DNA of 64,000 bases from Terriglobia bacterium (lineage in GTDB: Bacteria; Acidobacteriota; Terriglobia; Bryobacterales; Bryobacteraceae): NCBI GenBank assembly GCA_020073305.1, contig JAIQFK010000013.1, positions 62,001-126,000 of the forward strand, written 5' to 3'. Position numbers and translations under genes: made by a program. The notes below the pieces were generated by a model. It was not told the DNA's origin, did not search any database, and saw only the letters and a program-made list of their open reading frames with translations. Shown here piece by piece: positions 48,250 through 57,239 of the stretch. The first letter of the stretch is position 1, and each line of letters starts with the position of its first letter.

Positions 48250-48832
48250 GGGCCGCCTTTCTCAGCCTTACAATGGCGCGGCGGAGGAATTCGCCGACCG
48301 CGGACGCGCTGATGCCGAGCACCGAAGCGATCTCGGGGTATCGCAGCCCCTCCAACCGCAGGTGCAAACAACGGCGCTGCTGCTCTGAGAGGTTTTCCAT
48401 CCCTCGATGGAAGCGCAGCATCCGTTCGCGCTCCAGCAAGCTCTCCTCCGGGTTCAGATCGTTACTCGCCAACCGCGCTTCGATGTCCGGCTCGAAAGGC
48501 GCTTGCGAGCTTTGTTGCACCCGAAGCTTCAGAGCCAGATTATGGGCCACGCGGACTACCCAGGCGCGGCGGTTCTGAATGGGCTCGGCGCGTTTGAGTG
48601 CGGCATAGAGCCGAAGAAACACTTCCTGGGTGGCCTCCTGCGCTTGCGGTGGATGGAGTCCCAGGCTCAACACGTAACGAAACACCCCCTCACGCATCTC
48701 TTCGAATAACTGCGCCACCTCATCCTGCAAGCTGACACGGCTCTGCTCGGCAGGGAGGACAGCCGTTAGCTTTTCCAGCAGCGAATCGGAGAACACGTTT
48801 CTATCTATTGACCCAGACGCGCCGTTTTCCAC
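48242..48832 (-). CDS. RNA polymerase ECF-type sigma factor
   Basis: AQEATQEVFLRLYAAL (region 2), LSEQQRRCLHLRLEGLRYPEIASVLGISASAVGEFLRRAIVRLRKA (region 4). Confidence 0.93.
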   Translation of the reverse strand: MENGASGSIDRNVFSDSLLEKLTAVLPAEQSRVSLQDEVAQLFEEMREGVFRYVLSLGLHPPQAQEATQEVFLRLYAALKRAEPIQNRRAWVVRVAHNLALKLRVQQSSQAPFEPDIEARLASNDLNPEESLLERERMLRFHRGMENLSEQQRRCLHLRLEGLRYPEIASVLGISASAVGEFLRRAIVRLRKAAHE

Positions 48833-48910
48833 TACACCAGGTCGCGAAAAAATTCTTCGGGACCGTCTGTAGGCAACAAGCGGCTTGCCGGGTCTTGTTA
48901 TCAGGACACC

Positions 48911-49984
48911 ATGAAATCAGCTTTGGTCAGCGTCACGATGGTTACGCACAACAGCGGCGCGTTCATCGGACGCTGCCTGGACGCGGTCTTTCGGCAGGAG
49001 TACGAATCTCTGGAACTTATTGTAGTCGATAACGCCTCACAAGACGAGTCCCGGCGGGTTCTTGCTCAGTACAGGGATCGCATCCGCCTGATTGAAAACG
49101 ACCGCAACGACGGTTTCGCCGCCGCACAGAATCAGGCGATAGCCGCGAGCCACGGCGAGTGGATTCTCACGCTGAATCCCGACGTATTGCTGCAATCCAG
49201 CTTTATCGCGTGCTTGGTTAAGGCTGGCGGCTTGGACGCCCGCGTCGGCTCGGTCTGCGGCAAGCTGCTGCGGCTCCGGCGCGACTTCGCCGTTCCGATT
49301 ACTCCGCGAATCGACTCCACCGGCATTTACTTCACTCGCGGCATGCGGCACTTCGATCGCGGATGGAACGAGCCCGATGACGGGCGCTTCGGCCACACCG
49401 AGTACGTTTTTGGGGCTAGTGCCGCGGCGGCCTTATATCGACGCGAGATGATTGCCGACGTTTCTGTGGACGACGGTTTCTTTGATCCCGATTTCTTCAC
49501 TTATCGCGAAGACGCTGATGTGGCTTGGCGTGCGCAGTTACTCGGCTGGCGCTGTATTTATGCGCCACAAGCCGTCGCGCACCATGTTCGCCGCATGGTC
49601 AACGGCTCCCGCCTTGGCGTTCCCGCGATTCTCAAAATGCATTCGGTCAAAAACCGGTTCCTGATGCGGATCAAGAACATCACAGGCGATCTGTGTCGCC
49701 GCACCTGGCTTCCCGCCACGGCGCGCGACTTGCTGGTAATCGGAGGCTGCCTTTTTCTTGAGCCAAGCTCGCTGCCGGCATGGTGGCGCGTCGCGCGGTG
49801 TTTGCCGCGCGCTATCGCGAATCGCCGTTACATCATGAAACGTCGAGTCGCCTCCGACGAATACCTGGCAACTTGGTTTCACGTTAGAAGCCGGCCGCTC
49901 GAACCGTGGATTTCCAAAGCGGCCGAGCGACCCGGTGCAGCTGATAACCAGGTGGCTGGATCTTTGTTAACAGAGCCACGCTGA
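48911..49984 (+). CDS. Glycosyltransferase family 2 (rhamnosyltransferase-like)
   Basis: SVTMVTHNSGAFIGRCLDAVFRQEYESLELIVVDNASQDESRRVL; FDPDFFTYREDADVAWRAQLLGW. Confidence 0.92.
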   Translation: MKSALVSVTMVTHNSGAFIGRCLDAVFRQEYESLELIVVDNASQDESRRVLAQYRDRIRLIENDRNDGFAAAQNQAIAASHGEWILTLNPDVLLQSSFIACLVKAGGLDARVGSVCGKLLRLRRDFAVPITPRIDSTGIYFTRGMRHFDRGWNEPDDGRFGHTEYVFGASAAAALYRREMIADVSVDDGFFDPDFFTYREDADVAWRAQLLGWRCIYAPQAVAHHVRRMVNGSRLGVPAILKMHSVKNRFLMRIKNITGDLCRRTWLPATARDLLVIGGCLFLEPSSLPAWWRVARCLPRAIANRRYIMKRRVASDEYLATWFHVRSRPLEPWISKAAERPGAADNQVAGSLLTEPR

Positions 49985-50026
49985 GAACTTATCAGTCCCC
50001 GGTTCGGCTCCTCCCGCAGGCACGCA

Positions 50027-50058
50027 CCTCCGCGCCGTCCTCAAAGGCGGCGCGGAGG
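50027..50058. repeat. Perfect 11-bp inverted repeat with 10-nt loop
   Basis: CCTCCGCGCCG - TCCTCAAAGG - CGGCGCGGAGG just upstream of the start at 50069. Confidence 0.6.
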
Positions 50059-50068
50059 AAACGGATCA

Positions 50069-50766
50069 ATGAAGAACGTGCCTCGACTCCTTCCAACCAT
50101 CATCGTCAGCTCGGCTGTCGTGGTGATTGGATGGCAATTGATGCTACCGCCGGTGGTTGGTCTGTCCAACAACGGCGACTTTGGAAAGGTGTTGGGGAAC
50201 TTCGGTCTCGGGGCGCCACGCGACCACGAACACGTCTTTGCCGATACCACGTACGACTTCGATTCCCGCTATTTTTATAGAGCTGGTTTCTCCTCCTCCG
50301 AATCGATTTTGTCGTGCCTGCACTCGCTCTCAGCGCAGTGTTTTCCAGGAATGGCCGCTTCGATCTGCGGTATGTTCTCCCGCCGTGGGCACGGTACTCG
50401 CTCGGTTCCGGCGTTCTGTTCGTGTTTGGTGACGTCGCGTACGTGAGTTATCTGAACTCGTTTTACATGGATGTCGCAGCGTACCTCTTTATGTTGCAGG
50501 CAACGGTCCTGTACGTTCGTGTTCTGCGCTGGCGGCGTCACAAGGATTGGATATTGCTGGTCATTTCGTGCCTGCTCCTGGTAACGGCCAAGCCGCAGCA
50601 CGCCGTGTTGGGTTTTCCTGTGGCCTTGCTATTCCTCGCGCAGAAGGGTGGAAGCGGGACCAAACGACCCGTCTGGGTGGCGATTGCGTTGGTCCTGGTG
50701 GGGATAGCGGTGCTTTGCCTTCGTTACGCTGCGCCGCGGGTGAAACGTCAAGAAAGGAGATACAGA
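50069..50766 (+). pseudogene. Frameshifted and truncated polytopic membrane protein gene (glycan-related type)
   Basis: Frame 2 encodes MKNVPRLLPTIIVSSAVVVIGWQLMLPPVVGLSNNGDFGKVLGNFGLG...YFYRAGFSSSE; TM-rich continuation (VVPALALSAVFSRNGRFDLRYV...VFGDVAYVSYLNSFYMDVAAYLFML) is in frame 1; abrupt end before the next gene's RBS. Confidence 0.6.
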
Positions 50767-51327
50767 ATGAGAGCATTACTGTTCCTATTTAGCTTGATTG
50801 TGGGTGCGAATGCGCAATCACAAATGCGAAATACTATTACGTTCAGCGGAGGATGGGCCCAGAATGTTGGCGGAAATTGCTGCGGGGAGTCGGCCCCGAG
50901 CCTCTCTCTGAGCTATGCGTATCGTCTGTTTCCGCATGTAGACGTGGAAGCCGGTATTGTTACGGCGCTATCGCTTGGAACCGAAGTCAGGGGCGCCAAC
51001 TACGATATCAGGGCAGATGATCGTTTCATGTGGGTGCCGTTCGGATTGAGGGGAGTTTTGCCGTTGCGACGCCACCGCGTAGAGGTTTCGGCGGCTGCTG
51101 GCGGCGCATATGAAAAATATTCGGTCGGGAATCCGGCCGACTTCGTTGGCCTGGTTTCCCGCGACGGTTGGGGCGGCTATGCGTCTGTGGCTGCGGCCGT
51201 AGCTCTGGATGGGCGGCGGCATTTCTGGTTAGCAGCGTCACCTCATTTGTTCTTCGCCAATATAAACCAGGGGTATGCACACGATCGCTGGTTCGTTCTG
51301 ACCGTGGGCATTGGGCTGCGGTTCTGA
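50767..51327 (+). CDS. Outer-membrane beta-barrel protein
   Basis: AGAAAGGAGATACAG RBS then MRALLFLFSLIVGANAQSQ signal peptide; barrel-like strands; C-terminal VGIGLRF. Confidence 0.75.
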   Translation: MRALLFLFSLIVGANAQSQMRNTITFSGGWAQNVGGNCCGESAPSLSLSYAYRLFPHVDVEAGIVTALSLGTEVRGANYDIRADDRFMWVPFGLRGVLPLRRHRVEVSAAAGGAYEKYSVGNPADFVGLVSRDGWGGYASVAAAVALDGRRHFWLAASPHLFFANINQGYAHDRWFVLTVGIGLRF

Positions 51328-51405
51328 ATCCGATGGATTCTGCCAGAAATCGGAACCTCGCAGACCTCCGGATTTCGGGTTGTGTTATCCTCGTCGCGAG
51401 TTTTT

Positions 51406-52497
51406 ATGCAAAGAAGGAACTTTCTTCAAGCGATCGCTGCGAGCCCGGTCCTGATGAGCGCTGCCGCCCCGCAGGCAAAGCCGGCTCCCACACCCCCTAG
51501 GGCGATGATGAAGGCCGGTACGCAGCACGATTCCTCGGATGACGTCCTGCGCGTCCTGGCCGCCTTCGGAGTGGAACACATTTGCAGCACGCTGCCCTCG
51601 ACGAAGCTCGACGAACATTGGTCGGCTGAGGGGCTGACGCGCTTGCGCGAACGCGTGGAGTCGCACGGAATCAAGCTCGACATGGTTCCGCTGCCCATGA
51701 GCTCGAATTACATCACCAGTATGGAAACGCCGGGGATCATGCTGGGCAAAAGTCCGGAGCGCGGCCGCGAGATCGATGGCATCTGCCAGATGATTCGTAA
51801 TGCGGCAAGCGCTGGAATTCCGGCCCTCAAGTACAATCTGAGCATTCTGGGGGTGGTCCGCACGGAGCCCACGCGCGGTCGCGGCGGTTGCCAGTACAGC
51901 ACGTTCGTTTACGATCGGGCGCGGCAAGATCCGCCTCTCACCGAAGCGGGCCTGGTCAGCCAGGACGACTACTGGGAGCGCATCACGTATTTCGTGGAGC
52001 GCGTCATCCCGGTCGCGGAAGAGTACAAGGTCAAAATGGCCTGCCATCCGCACGACCCCGGAATGCCTCGCGACAAAGGATTCCGCGGTGTTCATACTGT
52101 GCTGGGAAGCGTGGATGGCCTGAAGCGCTTCATTGATATCCACCCGAGCTCCTATCACGGGTTGAACTTTTGTCAGGGGACGGTTTCTGAGATGCTTCAG
52201 GATCCTGGACGCGAGATCTTCGACGTGATTCGCTATTTTGGTACCCGGCGCAAGATCTTCAATGTCCATTTTCGAAACATCAGGGGCCATTTTCTGAATT
52301 TCCAGGAAACGTTTCCGGACGATGGCGACGTGAACATGATCGCAGCCATGCGGGTGTACAAAGAAGTCGGCTACGACGGGATGATCATGCCCGACCATGT
52401 TCCGAAAATCGCGGGCGACACCGACGGCCACCAGGCATTCGCGTTCGCGTTCGGCTATATCCAGGCTTTGATCCAGTTGGTGAGGCAGGAGACCTAG
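51406..52497 (+). CDS. Mannonate dehydratase-like TIM-barrel protein with N-terminal signal
   Basis: [79 protein letters not shown] (UxuA-like). Confidence 0.85.
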   Translation: MQRRNFLQAIAASPVLMSAAAPQAKPAPTPPRAMMKAGTQHDSSDDVLRVLAAFGVEHICSTLPSTKLDEHWSAEGLTRLRERVESHGIKLDMVPLPMSSNYITSMETPGIMLGKSPERGREIDGICQMIRNAASAGIPALKYNLSILGVVRTEPTRGRGGCQYSTFVYDRARQDPPLTEAGLVSQDDYWERITYFVERVIPVAEEYKVKMACHPHDPGMPRDKGFRGVHTVLGSVDGLKRFIDIHPSSYHGLNFCQGTVSEMLQDPGREIFDVIRYFGTRRKIFNVHFRNIRGHFLNFQETFPDDGDVNMIAAMRVYKEVGYDGMIMPDHVPKIAGDTDGHQAFAFAFGYIQALIQLVRQET

Positions 52498-52503
52498 TAC
52501 GGT

Positions 52504-54021
52504 TCAGGAGACGAGCAACGCCAGCGCGCCCAGCCGGTTGAGGTTAATCTCCAGACTCTCCGCGGTGATTTCGCCTGAATGCGCGCGCCCACGAAGTTCC
52601 AGAAGCAACCGCTCCCGGTCGCGAGTTCCGTCCAGCATCAACAACAGCTGCCGCGCCGCCTCATCCTCCACTTCAACCGAGGAGTGACGCAGATTGGTTA
52701 CGCTCGAGGCGTGTTCCACCTGCGCGCGGGCCAGAGCGCTGGCAAGAGGCCGCGGCGATGGCTTGGTGATGAACGCCGGCGGATGCACATGCAACTCCAG
52801 GAAATTGGCGGCATAGAGTTTCATCACCATGTCGGACAGCCAGCTCGCATCTTCTTCGAGTGGCGCCGCGTCGGTACCGGAATCACGCCGCGAAAGAGCT
52901 CGTGCGGTCCGCAGGAGTTCAGAAAACGGCAAGGCGCGGGGCCAAACACGGCCCAGATGCGTCATGGCGGCCTTGGCCAGAGGGTGATTGGTGGACATGG
53001 ACCCGCCACTCGAGTATTTAAACTGAAGGGCCGATGTCGAGGCAATGTCCGGCTCCGGCGAGGCCGCCCGCGCATCTGAAGCGGCAAACATCTGAGCAGC
53101 ACACTCGGAGCGGAGCCTGCGTTCGAGCGCGACTTCGGAGCGGCACAGTAGCGTCTGCCGAAAGTTGCGCAGCTTCAAGAAGTCCAGATACTGTTCGCGC
53201 GCCAGTGGATCGCCGCCGCTGAAGGCGCGGATTTTCTCGGTAGCCTGCGGTCCGAACGCATCCGTCTGCATGCTCAGCAGCCGCGCTTCGGAAAGAAACT
53301 GCAGGCTGTAGCGGCGGGCCTGCTCCACAAATTCGTGGAAGTAAAAACGGTGGTTATGTTCCGTTAGCTCGTCGTGGTAGAAGAATTCCGGTTTGCGTTC
53401 GAGCAATGACTTCAATTCCTGTCGCAGCAGAGCGCCGTGGACATCCTCATCGGGGTGTGCCTCCACCAGGAACTCGAGAAGTTCACGTGCTTGGCGCAGG
53501 CGTTCGCGAGGGCTGGCAACATTTCGCGTATGAAATTGCATCATCTCGCGGATGGTGTCCAGCAGATGGCCGCCCGGATAGGTGTTGTAGCTGACGAAGG
53601 CCACACCTTGAGCCGCAAGGTGGGACTGACAAATGCCGAGAATCTTTTCGCGGACCTGCGGGGGCACCCACGAATACACGCCGTGCGCAATGATGTAGTC
53701 AAACTCTCCAAAACGAGAGTCGAAGTCCATCAGGTCGAGGTGATGGATCCGAATGTTGTTAAGCTGGAGCCGGCCGATCAGTTCCTGGCCGCGCACGATG
53801 GCCGATTCCGCCAGGTCGACTCCGGTGAAGTTGCTTTCCGGCAGTCCAAACGCCATGGGGATGAGGTTGCCGCCGTCGCCGCAACCGAGTTCGAGAACGC
53901 GGCAGCGCTCCACGGGAGCGGGTGCCATGCCAAACAGAATGGCCAGAGTCGCCAGGCGATCCGGATGCGTTTGCGAATATGGAGCGCCGGGGTAGGGAAT
54001 CTCGTCGTAAGACGTTTGCAT
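52504..54021 (-). CDS. Class I SAM methyltransferase with methyltransferase-regulatory domain
   Basis: YDEIPYPGAPYSQTHPDRLATLAILFGM; VLELGCGDGGNLIPMAF; FDYIIAHGVYSWVP. Confidence 0.92.
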   Translation of the reverse strand: MQTSYDEIPYPGAPYSQTHPDRLATLAILFGMAPAPVERCRVLELGCGDGGNLIPMAFGLPESNFTGVDLAESAIVRGQELIGRLQLNNIRIHHLDLMDFDSRFGEFDYIIAHGVYSWVPPQVREKILGICQSHLAAQGVAFVSYNTYPGGHLLDTIREMMQFHTRNVASPRERLRQARELLEFLVEAHPDEDVHGALLRQELKSLLERKPEFFYHDELTEHNHRFYFHEFVEQARRYSLQFLSEARLLSMQTDAFGPQATEKIRAFSGGDPLAREQYLDFLKLRNFRQTLLCRSEVALERRLRSECAAQMFAASDARAASPEPDIASTSALQFKYSSGGSMSTNHPLAKAAMTHLGRVWPRALPFSELLRTARALSRRDSGTDAAPLEEDASWLSDMVMKLYAANFLELHVHPPAFITKPSPRPLASALARAQVEHASSVTNLRHSSVEVEDEAARQLLLMLDGTRDRERLLLELRGRAHSGEITAESLEINLNRLGALALLVS

Positions 54022-54042
54022 CGACTTCGGTGATCGACGCGG

Positions 54043-55218
54043 CTATGCCGGACGGATAACCTTTCCTTGCCGCATCGCGAGGTTCGCCAGATGAGACGTG
54101 CGCGCCGCCTCGACACCAGCGCGCACGTGGGCGTTCGGCAGCGCACGGCTGCGGATGCACTCCAGCCAGTTTTCGAGGTTGGTTCGGGTGCCGTCGTCGG
54201 TGCTCTTTACCACGATGTCGGGTTCGGGCAGTTCACGGTCATTGCGATGCTCGTTGGCCTCGTTGTAGACCCAAAAGCCCGATCGTGTCAGCTTCATTAC
54301 ACCTTTGGTGCCACGGAAGACGATGCCGCCGTCCTCGATCGAGCTGACCATCGTGCCGTTATAAATCGCGGTAAAGTTCTGCGGGAAAATCATGGAGGCG
54401 TTGACCGTGTCCGGGCATTGTAAGTCGTGCAATGCATGGGTAGCGCCAGAAGCTTCAACGGAATTCGGAGAGGGACTCTTCATGAACCACTGAACGACAT
54501 CGATCCAGTGAGTCATGAGATCCGTAAAGATGCCTCCGCCAAAATCCCAAAAGAAACGCCAGCGGCGGTACTTGACGGTATCGAACGGCTGATCGGCGGC
54601 GGAGCCCAGGAACTTCTTCCAATCCAGCCGCGCCGTATCAATCTCGCGTTCGGGTTCCTGGGGGACCGCGAGATAGTTTTGATACCAATACATCTCAGCC
54701 AGTGTGATCTGACCGATCCGGTTACCCTGGATGAGTTGCTTGGCGAGCAGGTAGTGGTCCCAGCTCCGCTGCTGCGTGCCGGTGGCGACCACGCGCTTGG
54801 ACTTCTCCACGCCAGCAATTAATTTGTCGCCTTCCTCCAGCGCGTGGGTGATCGGTTTTTCGCAGTACACGTCTTTTCCGGCAGCGACGGCGTCGAGTGT
54901 CATGGGAACGTGCCAGTGGTCTGGAGTGCCAACCACCACCGCATCGATATCCTTGCGATCGAGCACCTCGCGATAGTCCGAAGATGGCTTGGTTTGCGGT
55001 CCCATCTTTTCCACGGCCTCAAGGCGGTGAGGTTCGTAGACATCGCAGGCGGCGACAATCTCATTGCCCGGCAGGCTCTTGAGCAGCTCGGCCAGGTACA
55101 TGCAGCGGCCGCCCGTCCCAATTAGCCCAATGCGAATCCGGTCATTGGCGCCCAAGGCGCGGCGGCTCGCGAGCAGTGCGGCGGCCGCGGTTGCAGACAT
55201 GAATTCTCGTCGGTTCAC
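54043..55218 (-). CDS. Gfo/Idh/MocA family oxidoreductase, Tat signal
   Basis: MNRREFMSATAAAALLASRRALG; IRIGLIGTGGRCMYLAELL; YCEKPITHALEEG. Confidence 0.94.
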   Translation of the reverse strand: MNRREFMSATAAAALLASRRALGANDRIRIGLIGTGGRCMYLAELLKSLPGNEIVAACDVYEPHRLEAVEKMGPQTKPSSDYREVLDRKDIDAVVVGTPDHWHVPMTLDAVAAGKDVYCEKPITHALEEGDKLIAGVEKSKRVVATGTQQRSWDHYLLAKQLIQGNRIGQITLAEMYWYQNYLAVPQEPEREIDTARLDWKKFLGSAADQPFDTVKYRRWRFFWDFGGGIFTDLMTHWIDVVQWFMKSPSPNSVEASGATHALHDLQCPDTVNASMIFPQNFTAIYNGTMVSSIEDGGIVFRGTKGVMKLTRSGFWVYNEANEHRNDRELPEPDIVVKSTDDGTRTNLENWLECIRSRALPNAHVRAGVEAARTSHLANLAMRQGKVIRPA

Positions 55219-55308
55219 ACGAGTAAAGTATCACAACGCTGCACCCGCGGCGGTTCAAGGGCGGCCTCCTGGCGCGGGAGCACGAAGAAAAGAGAGAATG
55301 GGATTGAA

Positions 55309-56148
55309 ATGCATGTGGTGATTCCGATGGCGCTGCTGGCGGCCAGTGTGACCGGCGGCGTCATTTTGAAGCCGGTTGCCAACATGTACTCGCGGCCGAG
55401 CGAGGATGCGGACGTCGTTTCCCAAGCCATTTTCGGAAGCAATGTTGCCATCATCGAGGACCAGGCGGGCTGGGTTCGCGTGCGCACCGCCGACGAATAC
55501 ACGGGTTGGACACTGGCGGCATCTCTGCGGCGGCTTGGTTCCGGTGACCGGCCTTACGGCTCCAGTGGGCGCGTAGCGCGGGTGGCGCGGTTGTTCGCGA
55601 ATCTCTATCGCGAGCCCGACGTCACGAAGCACCAGCCCGTCTACACAGTGCCGTTCGAAACCAACCTAGAAGTCATCCGCGCGGAAAGTGAAACAGGCCG
55701 CTGGCTCGAAGTCCGGCTTCCCGACGATCGTCCCGCCTGGGTGCAGACCGGCGATGTGACGCTCGATTCGAAGCCGCTGGGCATCCGCGAACTGATCGCG
55801 TTCAGCAAGCAGTTTCTCGGCCTGCCGTATCTGTGGGGCGGTACTTCAACTTTTGGTTTTGATTGTTCGGGGTTCACGCAGATGCTGTGCCGCCGGCGCG
55901 GAATCATCATTCCCCGCGACGCGAATGTGCAAGCGAAGTGGCAGGGCGCCGAAGCGGTAGATCGCAAGCAGCTCGAACCCGGTGACCTGCTGTTTTTCGG
56001 GGAATCCAAGATCACGCACACAGGCATGTACATTGGAAACGGTATGTTCATCAATGCGACCACGCATGAACGGCCCGTCGTTCAGATCAGCGATCTTTCC
56101 GATCCGTTTTGGGAGAAGCTGTTCCTGGCTGCGAGGAGAATCAAGTGA
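55309..56148 (+). CDS. NlpC/P60 cysteine peptidase with SH3-like domains (YkfC-like)
   Basis: TFGFDCSGFTQMLCRRRG (catalytic Cys) and ITHTGMYIGNGMFINAT (His); N-terminal SH3b-like MYSRPSEDADVVSQAIFG. Confidence 0.9.
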   Translation: MHVVIPMALLAASVTGGVILKPVANMYSRPSEDADVVSQAIFGSNVAIIEDQAGWVRVRTADEYTGWTLAASLRRLGSGDRPYGSSGRVARVARLFANLYREPDVTKHQPVYTVPFETNLEVIRAESETGRWLEVRLPDDRPAWVQTGDVTLDSKPLGIRELIAFSKQFLGLPYLWGGTSTFGFDCSGFTQMLCRRRGIIIPRDANVQAKWQGAEAVDRKQLEPGDLLFFGESKITHTGMYIGNGMFINATTHERPVVQISDLSDPFWEKLFLAARRIK

Positions 56149-57239
56149 AGCGGCGAGACTTATTCAAAGCCCTGGGAGCCGGTGTTGCGTCCGTGCCGGC
56201 TATGGCCGGGGGGCCTTCCAAGCTGGAATCTAAAGTCGTCCGGCTGAAGCTCCGGCACACCTGGACCACGGTCATGTCCTCGAGTGATTACCGCGACACC
56301 GTGCACCTGCTCTACACGCGTGATGGACTTGCCGGCGTGGGCGAGGGCGCGCCCATCGTGCGCTATCACGAGAATGCGGAATCGGCCGAGCGAGCCATCG
56401 AATCGGTGCACGATCTGCTGGCCGCGTCAGATCCACGCCAGTTTGCGAAGATCATGGCCGGGGTGTTTCGCCGCATCGTGGGGCAGTACGCGGCGAAAGC
56501 GGCCATCGATATTGCGCTGATGGACTGGTTCGGCCAGAAGTTGGGTGTCCCTTTGTATACCTATTTTGGGTTGGACCCCGCCGATGCGCCCGTCACAACC
56601 TTTTCCATTGGCATTGACAATCCCGAGTTGACCCGCCAGAAGGTGCGCGAAGCCGAGGCATTCCCGGTTCTGAAAATAAAAGTCGGCCTCGCGACCGATG
56701 AGCCAACCATCGACGCCGTGCGGAGCGTTACCCGGAAACCACTGCGCGTTGATGCCAATGAAGGCTGGAAAGACAAGGAAGAGGCTGTTCGCAAGATCAA
56801 CTGGCTGGAGTCGCAGGGCGTCGAATTTGTGGAGCAGCCCATGCCCGCCGAGATGATCGAAGAGACCCGGTGGGTGCGCGGCCGTGTGCACATCCCAATC
56901 ATCGCCGACGAATCCTGCCTGCGCTCTGCAGATATCCCCAAGTTGGCGGATGCTTTCGATGGGATTAACGTGAAACTCGATAAGACGGGCGGAATACTCG
57001 AGGCCTACCGAATGATCCAGATCGCAAAATCGCTGCGCATGAAGACGATGCTGGGCTGCATGATTTCTAGTTCGGTGTCAGTGACGGCCGCGGCGCATCT
57101 TTCGCCGCTGGTCGATTACGCCGATCTGGACGGGAACCTGCTCATCGCCAACGATCCGTACAGCGGAGTGACGGTGCGCGAGGGTAAGCTTATCCTGCCG
57201 GACCGTCCCGGCCTGGGATTGAAGCCCGCGGCGGCTTAG
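56145..57239 (+). CDS. Enolase-superfamily dipeptide epimerase (L-Ala-D/L-Glu epimerase-like, YkfB/YcjG-like), Tat signal
   Basis: VLKIKVGLATDEPTIDAVRSV (KxK), PLRVDANEGW, IIADESCL; GTG start overlapping the NlpC/P60 stop. Confidence 0.88.
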   Translation: MKRRDLFKALGAGVASVPAMAGGPSKLESKVVRLKLRHTWTTVMSSSDYRDTVHLLYTRDGLAGVGEGAPIVRYHENAESAERAIESVHDLLAASDPRQFAKIMAGVFRRIVGQYAAKAAIDIALMDWFGQKLGVPLYTYFGLDPADAPVTTFSIGIDNPELTRQKVREAEAFPVLKIKVGLATDEPTIDAVRSVTRKPLRVDANEGWKDKEEAVRKINWLESQGVEFVEQPMPAEMIEETRWVRGRVHIPIIADESCLRSADIPKLADAFDGINVKLDKTGGILEAYRMIQIAKSLRMKTMLGCMISSSVSVTAAAHLSPLVDYADLDGNLLIANDPYSGVTVREGKLILPDRPGLGLKPAAA

